The notes under the pieces: model-generated
Database searches by the model: none
Told to the model about the DNA's origin: nothing
Seen by the model: only the letters and a program-made list of their open reading frames with translations
In this document: piece by piece, positions 1 to 7,216 of the stretch
Position numbering within the stretch: position 1 is the stretch's first letter
Layout: each line of letters starts with the position of its first letter
Translations under genes and position numbers: made by a program
Origin: Proteiniphilum sp.
GTDB taxonomy: Bacteria > Bacteroidota > Bacteroidia > Bacteroidales > Dysgonomonadaceae
Reading direction: 5' to 3'
Assembly (NCBI GenBank): GCA_012728465.1
Contig: JAAYFB010000082.1
Location: 1 to 11,609 of the forward strand
Length of the DNA: 11,609 nucleotides

Positions 1-123
1 CCCAAAAAGTGCGGCAAAGCCCTGGGTAATGGATATGTTGGCATTACCAGTGAATAAATCAATAGCAAAAAGTACCACTAGCATTAATGCTAGAATAATA
101 AAGATGTGAGTATTATTTTTCAA
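1..123 (-). CDS. FecCD/BtuC-type ABC transporter permease, N-terminal fragment
   Basis: Only the first 41 codons are in the window; the gene continues past the left edge. The translation begins MKNNTHIFIILALMLVV, continues to an FAIDLFTG segment and ends at GFAALFG. This is one hydrophobic helix followed by the short periplasmic stretch typical of the N-terminus of FecCD-family permeases, which form the membrane channel of ferric-siderophore, heme and cobalamin importers. The start appears to be TTG (121-123): an in-frame stop lies a few codons upstream with no ATG between, and the first internal ATG (codon 14) would cut the first helix. An AAGGAG-like sequence (complement of 134-139) sits 10 bases upstream, notable in a group that rarely uses Shine-Dalgarno sites. 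The gene follows the substrate-binding protein by 16 bp, the usual order for such importers. The family call is inferred from a short fragment plus context. Confidence 0.75.
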   Translation of the reverse strand, partial: MKNNTHIFIILALMLVVLFAIDLFTGNANISITQGFAALFG

Positions 124-133
124 TTTGTCTGTT

Positions 134-139
134 CTCCTT
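134..139 (-). promoter_or_regulatory. Shine-Dalgarno-like site for the TTG-started permease
   Basis: The minus strand reads AAGGAG here, 10 bases before the TTG at 121-123 and directly beside the stop codon of the binding-protein gene. It supports TTG as the start and suggests translational coupling. Most other starts in this window have only A-rich leaders. Confidence 0.45.
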
Positions 140-1291
140 CTATTTTAGTGGCTTTAGGTATGTGAATTGATAGTCTTGAAACATATCTGGATGAAGAGCC
201 TTGATTATATCTCGAAGTATTAAGTCAGGGTTAGCAATAGCACTTTCGAAGTAGTCGTTGCCCCCTGTGGCAGTAGTTCTGTTTCTGTTGTTGAATACTC
301 GTTTGTTTTTTACTGCTTTCAATAGGTTATATTTTCTGTCTTTATTTATTAGTTCTGTGTAGCTATTTGCCTCACAATCTATCCATACATCAGCATCACC
401 AAATTGTACTAGTATTGACTCTATATCTAGTCCTATACTTCCATTTGTTTTGTCGTTTTTGTAATAGTAGCTAGCACCAGCATCATTAAAATAGTGTGCA
501 TTAAAGCTGTCACCACCTGGCACATACCAAGTATCTTGGAAGTTATCTCCCGAAAGTATTGTAGGTTTTTCTTTTATTCCTTTAGCTATATCTATATAAT
601 CGTTGTATCTGTTTTCTATATCATCAAATAGAGATGATGCTTGCCCTCTCTTATCTACAAATTCAGCAATGAGTTTTATCCACTCTGCACGAGCAAGAGG
701 TGATGTTTCCATCCATTCAAGTGAGTATATAACTGGCAGTCCAGTTTTTTGAACTCTTTCGCTAAAACTGTCTTGCTGCACGTATGCTGAATTTATTACT
801 GCATCTGCCTTTAGCATCAATGTTTTTTCAATGTTAGGATTGAATGGATCGCCCAAATCAGCAATGGTGCCGTTTGCTATATTATTGAGAATAGTAGGGT
901 TATATATACGGGCAACATCTGTTGTTGCAATTACTTTGTCTAACTCATCAAGTTGTTTCAAAAACTCAAAGTAAGAGAATGTGTTTACTATCACCGATTG
1001 AATTGGTACTTTTATAGGAGTACCACCATCTGTAGGGATATCATCACTTTCTTCTTTGTAAAGATAGTATGTTGAGAAAGGCTTGGATTTGTCATTTGCC
1101 CAAGGGTTATTAATAATAACTTTTGTGTAGTTGTCAAAGTCGATTATTTGAAATCCTTTTGCATACCTAATATCCCCGTTTGTCGATATTACATTTTCAT
1201 TTGATTGGGTCGTATCTTTTGGCTTACAACTTATGATAGTAGCTATCGTGAGTAATATAAAAACTATATAGCCTTTTGTAAATTTATGCAT
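140..1291 (-). CDS. ABC transporter substrate-binding lipoprotein (FecB/BtuF-like)
   Basis: 383 residues. The N-terminus has a charged start, a hydrophobic stretch (8-20) and a lipobox ending in Cys22 (IISC), so the mature protein is probably a lipid-anchored periplasmic protein. The remainder fits the periplasmic-binding-protein fold of ferric-siderophore, heme and cobalamin importers (PF01497-like). It has an N-lobe beginning near 95 (VPIQSVIVNTFSYFEFL), a linker helix region around 200-240, and a C-lobe with WYVPGGDSF (255-263), DVWID (301-305) and a closing ANPDLILRDIIKALHPDMF segment (353-371) characteristic of Bacteroidota members. The start overlaps the end of the upstream AI-2E-family gene by 8 bp, so the two are co-transcribed and probably translationally coupled. 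The FecCD permease follows at once. The ligand cannot be told from sequence; iron chelates or corrinoids are the family norm. Confidence 0.88.
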   Translation of the reverse strand: MHKFTKGYIVFILLTIATIISCKPKDTTQSNENVISTNGDIRYAKGFQIIDFDNYTKVIINNPWANDKSKPFSTYYLYKEESDDIPTDGGTPIKVPIQSVIVNTFSYFEFLKQLDELDKVIATTDVARIYNPTILNNIANGTIADLGDPFNPNIEKTLMLKADAVINSAYVQQDSFSERVQKTGLPVIYSLEWMETSPLARAEWIKLIAEFVDKRGQASSLFDDIENRYNDYIDIAKGIKEKPTILSGDNFQDTWYVPGGDSFNAHYFNDAGASYYYKNDKTNGSIGLDIESILVQFGDADVWIDCEANSYTELINKDRKYNLLKAVKNKRVFNNRNRTTATGGNDYFESAIANPDLILRDIIKALHPDMFQDYQFTYLKPLK

Positions 1292-2432
1292 TAATATTTT
1301 TGTTGTCTATATTTATCTGTTTGTCTTCATTATCTTTTTTATCTTGGGCCCCTTCGCTATCTTTAGATAAGGAAAAGAAGTTTTTTTCTTTTGGACGTGT
1401 GGTTACGTGTGGTTTTGCATTCGAGCCAGGAATAAAATCGTGTCTATACATATTGAAAAATAGAACGAATAGTGATAGCAATAATGGACCGAATATTACT
1501 CCCCAAAATCCGAACATTGGGATACCAATAATAACACCAAGAATGGTGATGAGAGGGTGTATGTCGGCAATTACTTTTTGAAGAAGAAGTCGAGCTACAT
1601 TATCAACGCCACCGATAATAAATAGTCCATAAAGTGCCAAACCTATTCCGTGTGCAATGTCGCCTGATAGCAAGACACTTATCGACAGTGGAATCCACAC
1701 TAGTGTTGTGCCCAAAACGGGTATAATGGTAGAAAATCCTGTCAATATTGCATAAAGTATTGCATTATCTATACCAAAAAACATATACCCTAAATATGCA
1801 AAACCACCTTGAATGATAGCAAGAACAGGTATTCCTATAGCGTTGGCTTGAATTATAGACTTGGTTTCCTCTTCCAATATTTGTTTGTTCTCCTCGCGAA
1901 GTGGCAGTATTTCACGTACCATTTTGGCAAAGTCGTCATAGTTTAGCAACATATAAAAGAGAATAAACATTGAGAAAATAGAGTTTATTATCAATGAATA
2001 AATTCCCGAACCTAATGATTGCAATATGTTTCCACCAATTTTAGGCAGGCTTGATAAATTTTCTGGAGAAAAGATTTGAAACTCTAGTTTATCTTCAAGC
2101 ATATCTACAAAACTATTTATACTATCTATAATTTCTCTTGGATCAATTGTAATGCCTGTGAGTGTGTCAATAACCAAGAATGCTATTCCTGTGAGTGGTA
2201 TTAAGAAAAATAGCAATGCTTCTAGAGTAAGTAAAGTTGCTGCTAAGCCCTTTCTGAATTTCCATCTTTCCACCATAAGAGCCATTTGACCTTTGAGTAG
2301 TACATATAGCGTGGCAGCACTTAGAAAACTGCTCATGTACACTCGTAACTCTTTAAACAAAATAAGGCCTAAGATAATTAGAAAAGAAACGAGCACAAAC
2401 TTGTATCTGTTTTCTTTGTAAATATTTGTCAT
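1284..2432 (-). CDS. AI-2E family transporter (PerM/TqsA-like membrane protein)
   Basis: 382 residues, mostly hydrophobic, with about seven to eight membrane segments: roughly 11-28, 32-48, 62-90, 143-163, 200-219, 223-256, 259-276 and 292-327. A hydrophilic stretch lies at 95-140. The conserved C-terminal block of the family is clear: IPVLGTTLVWIP (237-248), a VDNVAR motif (276-281), then HPLITILGVIIG (292-303) and FGFWGVIFGPLLL (307-319). The last 40 residues are charged, rich in Lys, Asp and Asn, and probably cytosolic. Family members export small molecules or ions: TqsA is linked to AI-2 export in E. coli, and others act as Na+/H+ antiporters. The substrate here is unknown. It lies 37 bp after the DUF2007 gene and overlaps the binding-protein gene, so it is in the transporter operon, though it is not a standard component of that importer. 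Confidence 0.9.
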   Translation of the reverse strand: MTNIYKENRYKFVLVSFLIILGLILFKELRVYMSSFLSAATLYVLLKGQMALMVERWKFRKGLAATLLTLEALLFFLIPLTGIAFLVIDTLTGITIDPREIIDSINSFVDMLEDKLEFQIFSPENLSSLPKIGGNILQSLGSGIYSLIINSIFSMFILFYMLLNYDDFAKMVREILPLREENKQILEEETKSIIQANAIGIPVLAIIQGGFAYLGYMFFGIDNAILYAILTGFSTIIPVLGTTLVWIPLSISVLLSGDIAHGIGLALYGLFIIGGVDNVARLLLQKVIADIHPLITILGVIIGIPMFGFWGVIFGPLLLSLFVLFFNMYRHDFIPGSNAKPHVTTRPKEKNFFSLSKDSEGAQDKKDNEDKQINIDNKNINA

Positions 2433-2469
2433 GTTCGAAATAAAACTAATTAATTAAGGTGTAAATATA

Positions 2470-2703
2470 TTATAACTTGAAATCTTCTGTTTTAGAAAAA
2501 CCACCCTCGATGAGTGCTTCTTTTGCTTTTTCGTAGTCGCCAGTTTTCACTTGCATCTGAATGCCACCAATAGTATATCCTAGCCTATTTGCTGTAAGAT
2601 TTTTCATAAAGGTCTCTATTCCCATCATTTCTAAATAGGAACGAACCATAGTAACCTCTGCTGGATATGTAAATGTTTTGATAGTGATAAAATCCTTTTC
2701 CAT
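2470..2703 (-). CDS. DUF2007 family small protein
   Basis: 77 residues, soluble, no signal peptide. The pattern KTFTYPAEVTMVRSYLEMMGIETF (9-32), followed by a short loop and a strand with MQVKTGDYEKAKEAL (50-64), matches DUF2007 (PF09413), a small GlnB-like ferredoxin-fold domain described as a putative signal-transducing protein. The family's characteristic beginning is visible: a strand, a helix that spans membership positions by 'accessing' two chains, and a Gly-Ile turn (G29-I30). Its ligand and partners are unknown. It is the first gene of the minus-strand operon and is divergent from the dehydrogenase at 2826, leaving 122 bp for both promoters. No clean Bacteroides-type promoter could be found for it; TATTTTTA on the minus strand is one mismatch from the -7 box but lacks a matching upstream element. 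Confidence 0.8.
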   Translation of the reverse strand: MEKDFITIKTFTYPAEVTMVRSYLEMMGIETFMKNLTANRLGYTIGGIQMQVKTGDYEKAKEALIEGGFSKTEDFKL

Positions 2704-2785
2704 AACATTATTTATTAGATGTTGAATTGAGTGTAAAAATAGACTTTTTATTAGACAATATGGGGCTCCTTTCGATTAATTCCGC

Positions 2786-2793
2786 TAAATTTG
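2786..2793 (+). promoter_or_regulatory. Possible Bacteroidota -7 box before the SDR gene
   Basis: TAAATTTG is a full match to TAnnTTTG, the -7 element of the primary sigma factor in Bacteroidota. It lies 32 bp before the ATG at 2826, giving a short plausible leader. No TTTG -33 element is seen at the usual 19-21 bp upstream distance, so this is a half-supported promoter. Confidence 0.35.
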
Positions 2794-2825
2794 AAGATAT
2801 TTCACAAAAAAAAGAATTTACACAT

Positions 2826-3581
2826 ATGTCAAAGATTGCTTTAGTTACTGGTGCTACGTCGGGAATAGGCGAAGCAACAGCTATGATATTTGCCGAAAAT
2901 GGCATTGATATCATTATTACAGGACGTCGTGCTGAGCGTCTGAATATTCTAAAAAACAAACTCCAAGACAAGAATGTTCGAGTTCTCACACTTTGTTTTG
3001 ATGTAAGAGATGAAGGTGAGGTAAAAGATGCTTTAGGTAATTTGCCTAAGGACTGGGAAGAAATAGACTATTTGGTAAATAATGCTGGATTGGCGGCTGG
3101 TTTAAGTTCTGTTCAGGATGGAGATACTGACGATTGGAACAGAATGATTGATACCAATGTAAAGGGTTTGCTTTATGTTACAAGAGCGGTGTCACCAGGT
3201 ATGGTGGAAAGAAAAAAAGGACATATCATCAATATAGGTTCCATTGCTGGCAAGGAGGTTTATCCCAATGGTAATGTATATTGTGCCACTAAGCATGCCG
3301 TTGATGCCATAACTAAAGGTATGCGTATTGATATGCTTCCGCACAATATAAAGGTAACTCAAATATGTCCGGGTGCTGTAGAAACTGAGTTTTCTATTGT
3401 TCGATTTCATGGCGATGATGTGCGTGCAAGCAAAGTGTATGAGGGATTTGATAATCTAGTAGCTAAAGACATTGCCGACTGTATTTGGTTTGTAGTATCT
3501 AGAGCCTCGCATGTAAATATCAATGATATGGTGGTTATGCCTACTGCACAAGCCTCAGGTAGCATATTTCATAAGAAATAG
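2826..3581 (+). CDS. Short-chain dehydrogenase/reductase (classical SDR, YdfG-like)
   Basis: 251 residues, cytosolic, NAD(P)-dependent oxidoreductase. Classical SDR motifs are complete and in order: the dinucleotide-binding TGATSGIG (8-15), TGRRAERL (32-39), whose two arginines favour NADP(H), NNAG (85-88), catalytic Ser139 in NIGSIAG, Tyr152 and Lys156 in YCATK, and the CPGAVETEF turn (181-189). Length and the GSIAGKEVYPNGNVYCATKHA region resemble the YdfG group, which oxidises serine, threonine and other 3-hydroxy acids; the true substrate is inferred only. The frame stays open upstream to 2727, but that would add 33 residues ahead of the Rossmann fold and cover the candidate promoter, so the ATG giving MSKIALVTG is preferred. 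The peptidase gene follows after 45 bp and may be co-transcribed. Confidence 0.93.
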   Translation: MSKIALVTGATSGIGEATAMIFAENGIDIIITGRRAERLNILKNKLQDKNVRVLTLCFDVRDEGEVKDALGNLPKDWEEIDYLVNNAGLAAGLSSVQDGDTDDWNRMIDTNVKGLLYVTRAVSPGMVERKKGHIINIGSIAGKEVYPNGNVYCATKHAVDAITKGMRIDMLPHNIKVTQICPGAVETEFSIVRFHGDDVRASKVYEGFDNLVAKDIADCIWFVVSRASHVNINDMVVMPTAQASGSIFHKK

Positions 3582-3626
3582 CACATTGCCTACAGCCTAT
3601 TTATCAATATAAATTAATAAACAACT

Positions 3627-6062
3627 ATGAATATGAGAAACATTACACTATTATTATCAGTTTGTTTAATTATGACTATGCAGATACAATCACAAGAAAA
3701 AATTGTTTATCAAAAGCCTCCACAAGAGATACTTGAATTGGTGGATATTGAAAGAGCCCCAGGTGTAAACATGGATAGCAAGGGCGAGAAGATGTTATTC
3801 TTTTATCGTTCAGCCTTCAAATCGTTGACAGATCTTAATCAATCAGAATTGCGTTTGGGTGGGCTCAGGATTAATCCTGACGTTAATATCTCTAGCACTA
3901 TGTCTTACATCAACAATATCAGATTTAAGAAGACTATGGATGCTGATTTGAAGGATTTTGTTGGAATGCCTGATAATCCTCAAATTGCAAATGCGTCATT
4001 TTCGCCCGATGAAAGTAAACTTGCTTTTACTCATACTACTGATAAAGGTGTAGAACTTTGGCTTGCTGATCTTGAAACACTACGAGTGAGAAAGCTAACA
4101 GATGCTATACTCAATGCCAATGCAGGAGTGCCATATACATGGTTTGCATCGGGGAATGATATTTTGGTGCGAGCTCTACCGTCACAAAGGGCAAAACTTA
4201 TTGACACTAAAGTGGCAATACCCGAGGGACCAATAGTATCAACAAGTGATGGGCAGATTTCACAAAATAGAACTTATCAGGATTTATTGAAAAACCCCAT
4301 AGATGAAGCAAACTTTGAAGTATTGATGACTTCGGAGTTATACAAAGTTAGCTTGGATGGTCAAAAAACTTTATGGAAAGAAGCTGGGATGTATATCGGA
4401 GAATCATTTTCGCCCGACGGTAAGTATATAATGTTGCGAACCCTTTCGCATCCATTCTCGTATGCTGTGCCATATTATAGCTTTCCTAACAGAACAGATA
4501 TTTATACTTCGGAAGGCAACTTTGTTTCTAGCTTTAGCCAACAGCCACTGCTTGATAATTTGCCAGTAGGCTTTATGGCTACTTTCGAGGGCAAAAGAAA
4601 CATATCTTGGCGACCAGATAAGCCCTCAACCTTATACTGGGTGGAGGCTTTAGATGGAGGTGACCCAGAAAATGAAGTGGAGTATAGAGATGAATTATTT
4701 CAAATAGATGCTCCATTTACAGACAATCCACGCTCACTTGCAAAAACAATTGGAAGATATTCTGGTATGGTGTGGGGTAATGACTCATATGCTCTGCTAT
4801 TTGATAATTGGTGGAACACACGAAATGCTAAAACATACCTTTTTAATCCTTCCGACAATAATGTGACACCAAAAATTATAACTGATAGAAATTATCAAGA
4901 TGTGTATAGCAACCCTGGCTCGCCACAAACTGATAAAAATGAGTTTGGGAGATATACTCTACGAATTGATGGAACGAAGATATATCTTTTTGGAGATGGC
5001 TTTACGCCCGAAGGACAGTTCCCATTTATTGATGAACTAGACTTGGAAACTCTTAATAAAAAAAGAATATATCAATCTACATACACTGACAAGATAGAGG
5101 ATTTGATAACTTTCTTAGATAGCAAAAAGGGTCTGATTGTTACACGAATAGAGTCGCAAACTGACTATCCAAATTATTATATTCGCAATATCAATAATAA
5201 CAATAGCGAGCCCAAACCACTAACTCATTTCGAAAACCCATTCAAAAGCATAAACGATGCCTACAAGGAGGTGATTACATATAAGCGTTCGGATGGAGTG
5301 GAGCTCAATGGAACTCTTTATCTGCCAGTAGGCTACGATAGAGATAAGAAAGAAAAACTACCATTAATAATATGGGCATATCCTGCAGAATATAAAGATA
5401 AGAGCAGTGCTGGACAAAATACGTCAAACCCTAACTCGTTTAACTACCTGTCGTATGGCAATCCAATTTATTGGATTACGCGTGGATATGCTGTATTAAA
5501 TAATGCTTCGTTTCCTATTGTTGGCGAGGGAGATGAACAACCTAATGACACCTTTGTGGAACAGCTTATTGACAATGCCAAATCGGCAATAGATGCACTA
5601 AACTCGATGGGATACATCGATACCAACAGAGTGGCAATAGGCGGACACTCTTATGGTGCCTTTATGACAGCCAATCTTTTGTCGCACTCCAATTTGTTTG
5701 CCGCAGGCATAGCTCGAAGTGGTGCATACAATAGAAGTCTCACTCCATTTGGATTTCAAAGCGAAGAGCGAAGTTATTGGCAGGCCACTGATGTTTACAA
5801 TAAAATGTCACCATTTATGCACGCCGATAAGATGAAAACCCCAATGTTGCTAGTTCATGGCGAAGCTGACAATAATTCGGGAACACACACGCAGCAAAGC
5901 GAGCGTTATTTTCAAGCCCTCAAAAGCTTTGGTGCACCCGTTAGGTTAGTCATCCTTCCCATGGAGAGCCATGGCTATGCTGCCAAAGAGAGTGTTTTGC
6001 ATCTCTTGTGGGAGCAAGATCAGTGGTTGGATAAGTATGTGAAAAATAGAGTGATTGAGTAG
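3627..6062 (+). CDS. Secreted S9-family serine peptidase (S9D glutamyl endopeptidase-like)
   Basis: 811 residues. A signal peptide (about 1-22, hydrophobic core 8-18, ending near QSQ) sends it across the inner membrane; a second ATG two codons in (3633) is an alternative start. The mature N-terminus, YQKPPQEILELVDIERAP (28-45) and SELRLGGLRINP (73-84), resembles the S9D group that includes plant chloroplast glutamyl endopeptidase. A beta-propeller follows, with repeated FSPDxxK-type blades (near 126 and 257). The C-terminal alpha/beta-hydrolase domain starts near 545. The triad is intact: Ser675 in GGHSYGAF, Asp748 in HGEADNN, His782 in ESHGY. The family cleaves peptides whose size is limited by the propeller, often after Glu in S9D; periplasmic peptide breakdown is the likely role. 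It lies 45 bp after the SDR gene, with no functional link known. The S9D assignment is from memory of family motifs. Confidence 0.9.
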   Translation: MNMRNITLLLSVCLIMTMQIQSQEKIVYQKPPQEILELVDIERAPGVNMDSKGEKMLFFYRSAFKSLTDLNQSELRLGGLRINPDVNISSTMSYINNIRFKKTMDADLKDFVGMPDNPQIANASFSPDESKLAFTHTTDKGVELWLADLETLRVRKLTDAILNANAGVPYTWFASGNDILVRALPSQRAKLIDTKVAIPEGPIVSTSDGQISQNRTYQDLLKNPIDEANFEVLMTSELYKVSLDGQKTLWKEAGMYIGESFSPDGKYIMLRTLSHPFSYAVPYYSFPNRTDIYTSEGNFVSSFSQQPLLDNLPVGFMATFEGKRNISWRPDKPSTLYWVEALDGGDPENEVEYRDELFQIDAPFTDNPRSLAKTIGRYSGMVWGNDSYALLFDNWWNTRNAKTYLFNPSDNNVTPKIITDRNYQDVYSNPGSPQTDKNEFGRYTLRIDGTKIYLFGDGFTPEGQFPFIDELDLETLNKKRIYQSTYTDKIEDLITFLDSKKGLIVTRIESQTDYPNYYIRNINNNNSEPKPLTHFENPFKSINDAYKEVITYKRSDGVELNGTLYLPVGYDRDKKEKLPLIIWAYPAEYKDKSSAGQNTSNPNSFNYLSYGNPIYWITRGYAVLNNASFPIVGEGDEQPNDTFVEQLIDNAKSAIDALNSMGYIDTNRVAIGGHSYGAFMTANLLSHSNLFAAGIARSGAYNRSLTPFGFQSEERSYWQATDVYNKMSPFMHADKMKTPMLLVHGEADNNSGTHTQQSERYFQALKSFGAPVRLVILPMESHGYAAKESVLHLLWEQDQWLDKYVKNRVIE

Positions 6063-6080
6063 TTTTATGTGATAGTTTAT

Positions 6081-6119
6081 TACAATCTCATTAAGTGTAA
6101 AATGCTTAATGAGATTGTA
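6081..6119 (+). terminator. Hairpin after the S9 peptidase gene, probable terminator
   Basis: A perfect 15-bp inverted repeat (arms 6081-6095 and 6105-6119, 9-nt loop) begins 18 bp after the peptidase stop codon. The first real T-run is some 16 bases beyond the stem (6137-6142), so it is not a textbook intrinsic terminator. It could instead act as a 3'-end stabiliser. Confidence 0.6.
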
Positions 6120-6540
6120 TCGATCATAATTATCTCTTTTTTCCTTATAATGTGTCAGGGGTAATAATCATTATAGTTTTATTATCAACTTAATTGTAGC
6201 TAAGGTTTTTGTTTTCACTTTTAGATAATATGCCACATTAAACTTCAATTATTCACCCAAATCTATATACTGACTTTTTTTATTTAGCCTATTACCATAC
6301 CCACCTATATTTTGTTGCTTCCAAATTCTATTAATTCTATCACCTAATATAGTTGACATATTTCTAAATAATTCAATGTCATTTCTGCAAATAATCTATC
6401 GTTCTCAAATTATTTTATTGTCATATGTATTTTGAGTTCACTGTTATTTTTTATATTTAATGACAATGCAGAATGGTATTTGCAATTTCTTAAAAAATGT
6501 AATATGAATACTATATTGTATTCACTGTTTTTCAGTTAAA
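6120..6540. other. Gene-free AT-rich spacer left of the palindrome array
   Basis: About 420 bp with no open frame of convincing length or composition on either strand. It contains four TGACA/TGTCA pentamers between 6153 and 6423 and one at 6461. The stretch 6461-6486 recurs in degenerate form at 6881-6906. Nothing else was recognised. Confidence 0.6.
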
Positions 6541-6782
6541 TCAATGCATTTACAACATTGTAAACGCATGTTTCCAATTGATTTGGTCCATTTACAACAT
6601 TGTAAACGCATGTTTTCATTTGATTTGGAGCATTTACCAAATGGTAAATGCATGTTTTCTTTCGGTTTGGTCCATTTACAACATTGTAAATGCATGTTTT
6701 CATTTGATTTGGAGCATTTACCAAATGGTAAATGCATGTATTTTTTCGGTTTGGCTCATTTACAACATTGTAAATGCATTGA
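6541..6782. repeat. Tandem array of six 42-bp palindromic units
   Basis: Units start at 6547, 6589, 6631, 6673, 6715 and 6757; the last is only its palindrome plus a few bases. Each begins with a 20-bp palindrome and continues with a 22-bp T/G-rich spacer that starts CATG and contains a TTTGG. Units 1, 2, 4 and 6 carry CATTTACAA-CA-TTGTAAATG (units 1 and 2 with one arm mismatch, ACG for ATG). Units 3 and 5 carry CATTTACCA-AA-TGGTAAATG. The A-to-C change in the left arm is matched by T-to-G in the right arm, so the symmetry is kept. Units 2-3 and 4-5 are nearly the same, showing an 84-bp higher-order duplication. The array ends, 6541-6555 and 6768-6782, are exact inverted copies. Function unknown: protein-binding dyads, RNA hairpins or a non-autonomous repeat family are all possible. 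Confidence 0.92.
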
Positions 6783-7149
6783 ATTTTATTAATAACTATC
6801 AACTATAAAGCTAATTATCATTGATTTAGTTTCAGATTTATCAAAACTCTTTGTGTTTGACAGTTTTTTATTCGAAAAGCTGACAATACAGAATGTTTTT
6901 CTCAATGCTATGATTTGTGAGTCACAATAATCACTTTGTTTTGACATTGAATTAGTAAATATGTGTATATTATTAACTATTATTGGGTGTGTTTTGCTCA
7001 TATTATGCTGTATGATATTGGATGCCTATTGAGGTTTTTTACTGACATATATTGATTGAAATGGAAACCTAGTCGATGTCAAAATATAGAGGTATGACTT
7101 ATTATAAGTAAAAGGTGATATGTTTGATGGTGTCAGTTTTATAAGGAGC

Positions 7150-7190
7150 TGAAGTGTGATGTTTTTTTTGAAAATAGATGACACACTTCA
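7150..7190. repeat. Inverted repeat downstream of the DUF192 gene
   Basis: Arms TGAAGTGTG (7150-7158) and CACACTTCA (7182-7190) are perfect 9-bp complements around a 23-nt loop that contains a run of eight or so T. It lies about 50 bp beyond the minus-strand DUF192 stop, so it may mark that transcript's end, but no U-run follows the stem on that strand. Confidence 0.45.
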
Positions 7191-7203
7191 ACTCTTAGCA
7201 ATA

Positions 7204-7216
7204 GTCAATTATTGAC
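7204..7216. repeat. Small perfect palindrome GTCAAT-T-ATTGAC
   Basis: Six-base arms around a single central T, 23 bp beyond the DUF192 stop on the minus strand. It includes one of the locally frequent TGACA words. It could be a regulator half-site pair or part of the gene's 3' end; chance is not excluded at this length. Confidence 0.3.

Noticed and set aside
1300..1581. 93-codon plus-strand open frame
   Set aside because: It is antisense to the C-terminal part of the AI-2E-family gene, which has clear family motifs.
2727..2825. Upstream extension of the SDR gene to an earlier ATG
   Set aside because: It would add 33 residues with no family match ahead of the Rossmann fold and would cover the only candidate -7 box; the ATG at 2826 gives the standard SDR N-terminus.
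6541..6782. CRISPR array
   Set aside because: The 20-bp repeats are short palindromes and the 22-bp intervals are themselves near-identical repeats, not unique spacers; no cas genes are nearby.
6536..6802. Repeat-containing small protein on the minus strand (14-residue repeats)
   Set aside because: Several frames on both strands are equally open because the 42-bp unit is a multiple of three and stop-free in those phases; no frame has supporting start or composition.
6789..7001. 70-codon minus-strand open frame
   Set aside because: No recognisable motif, low-complexity Ser/Lys/Ile composition, no promoter or leader, and it lies in a region that otherwise appears noncoding.
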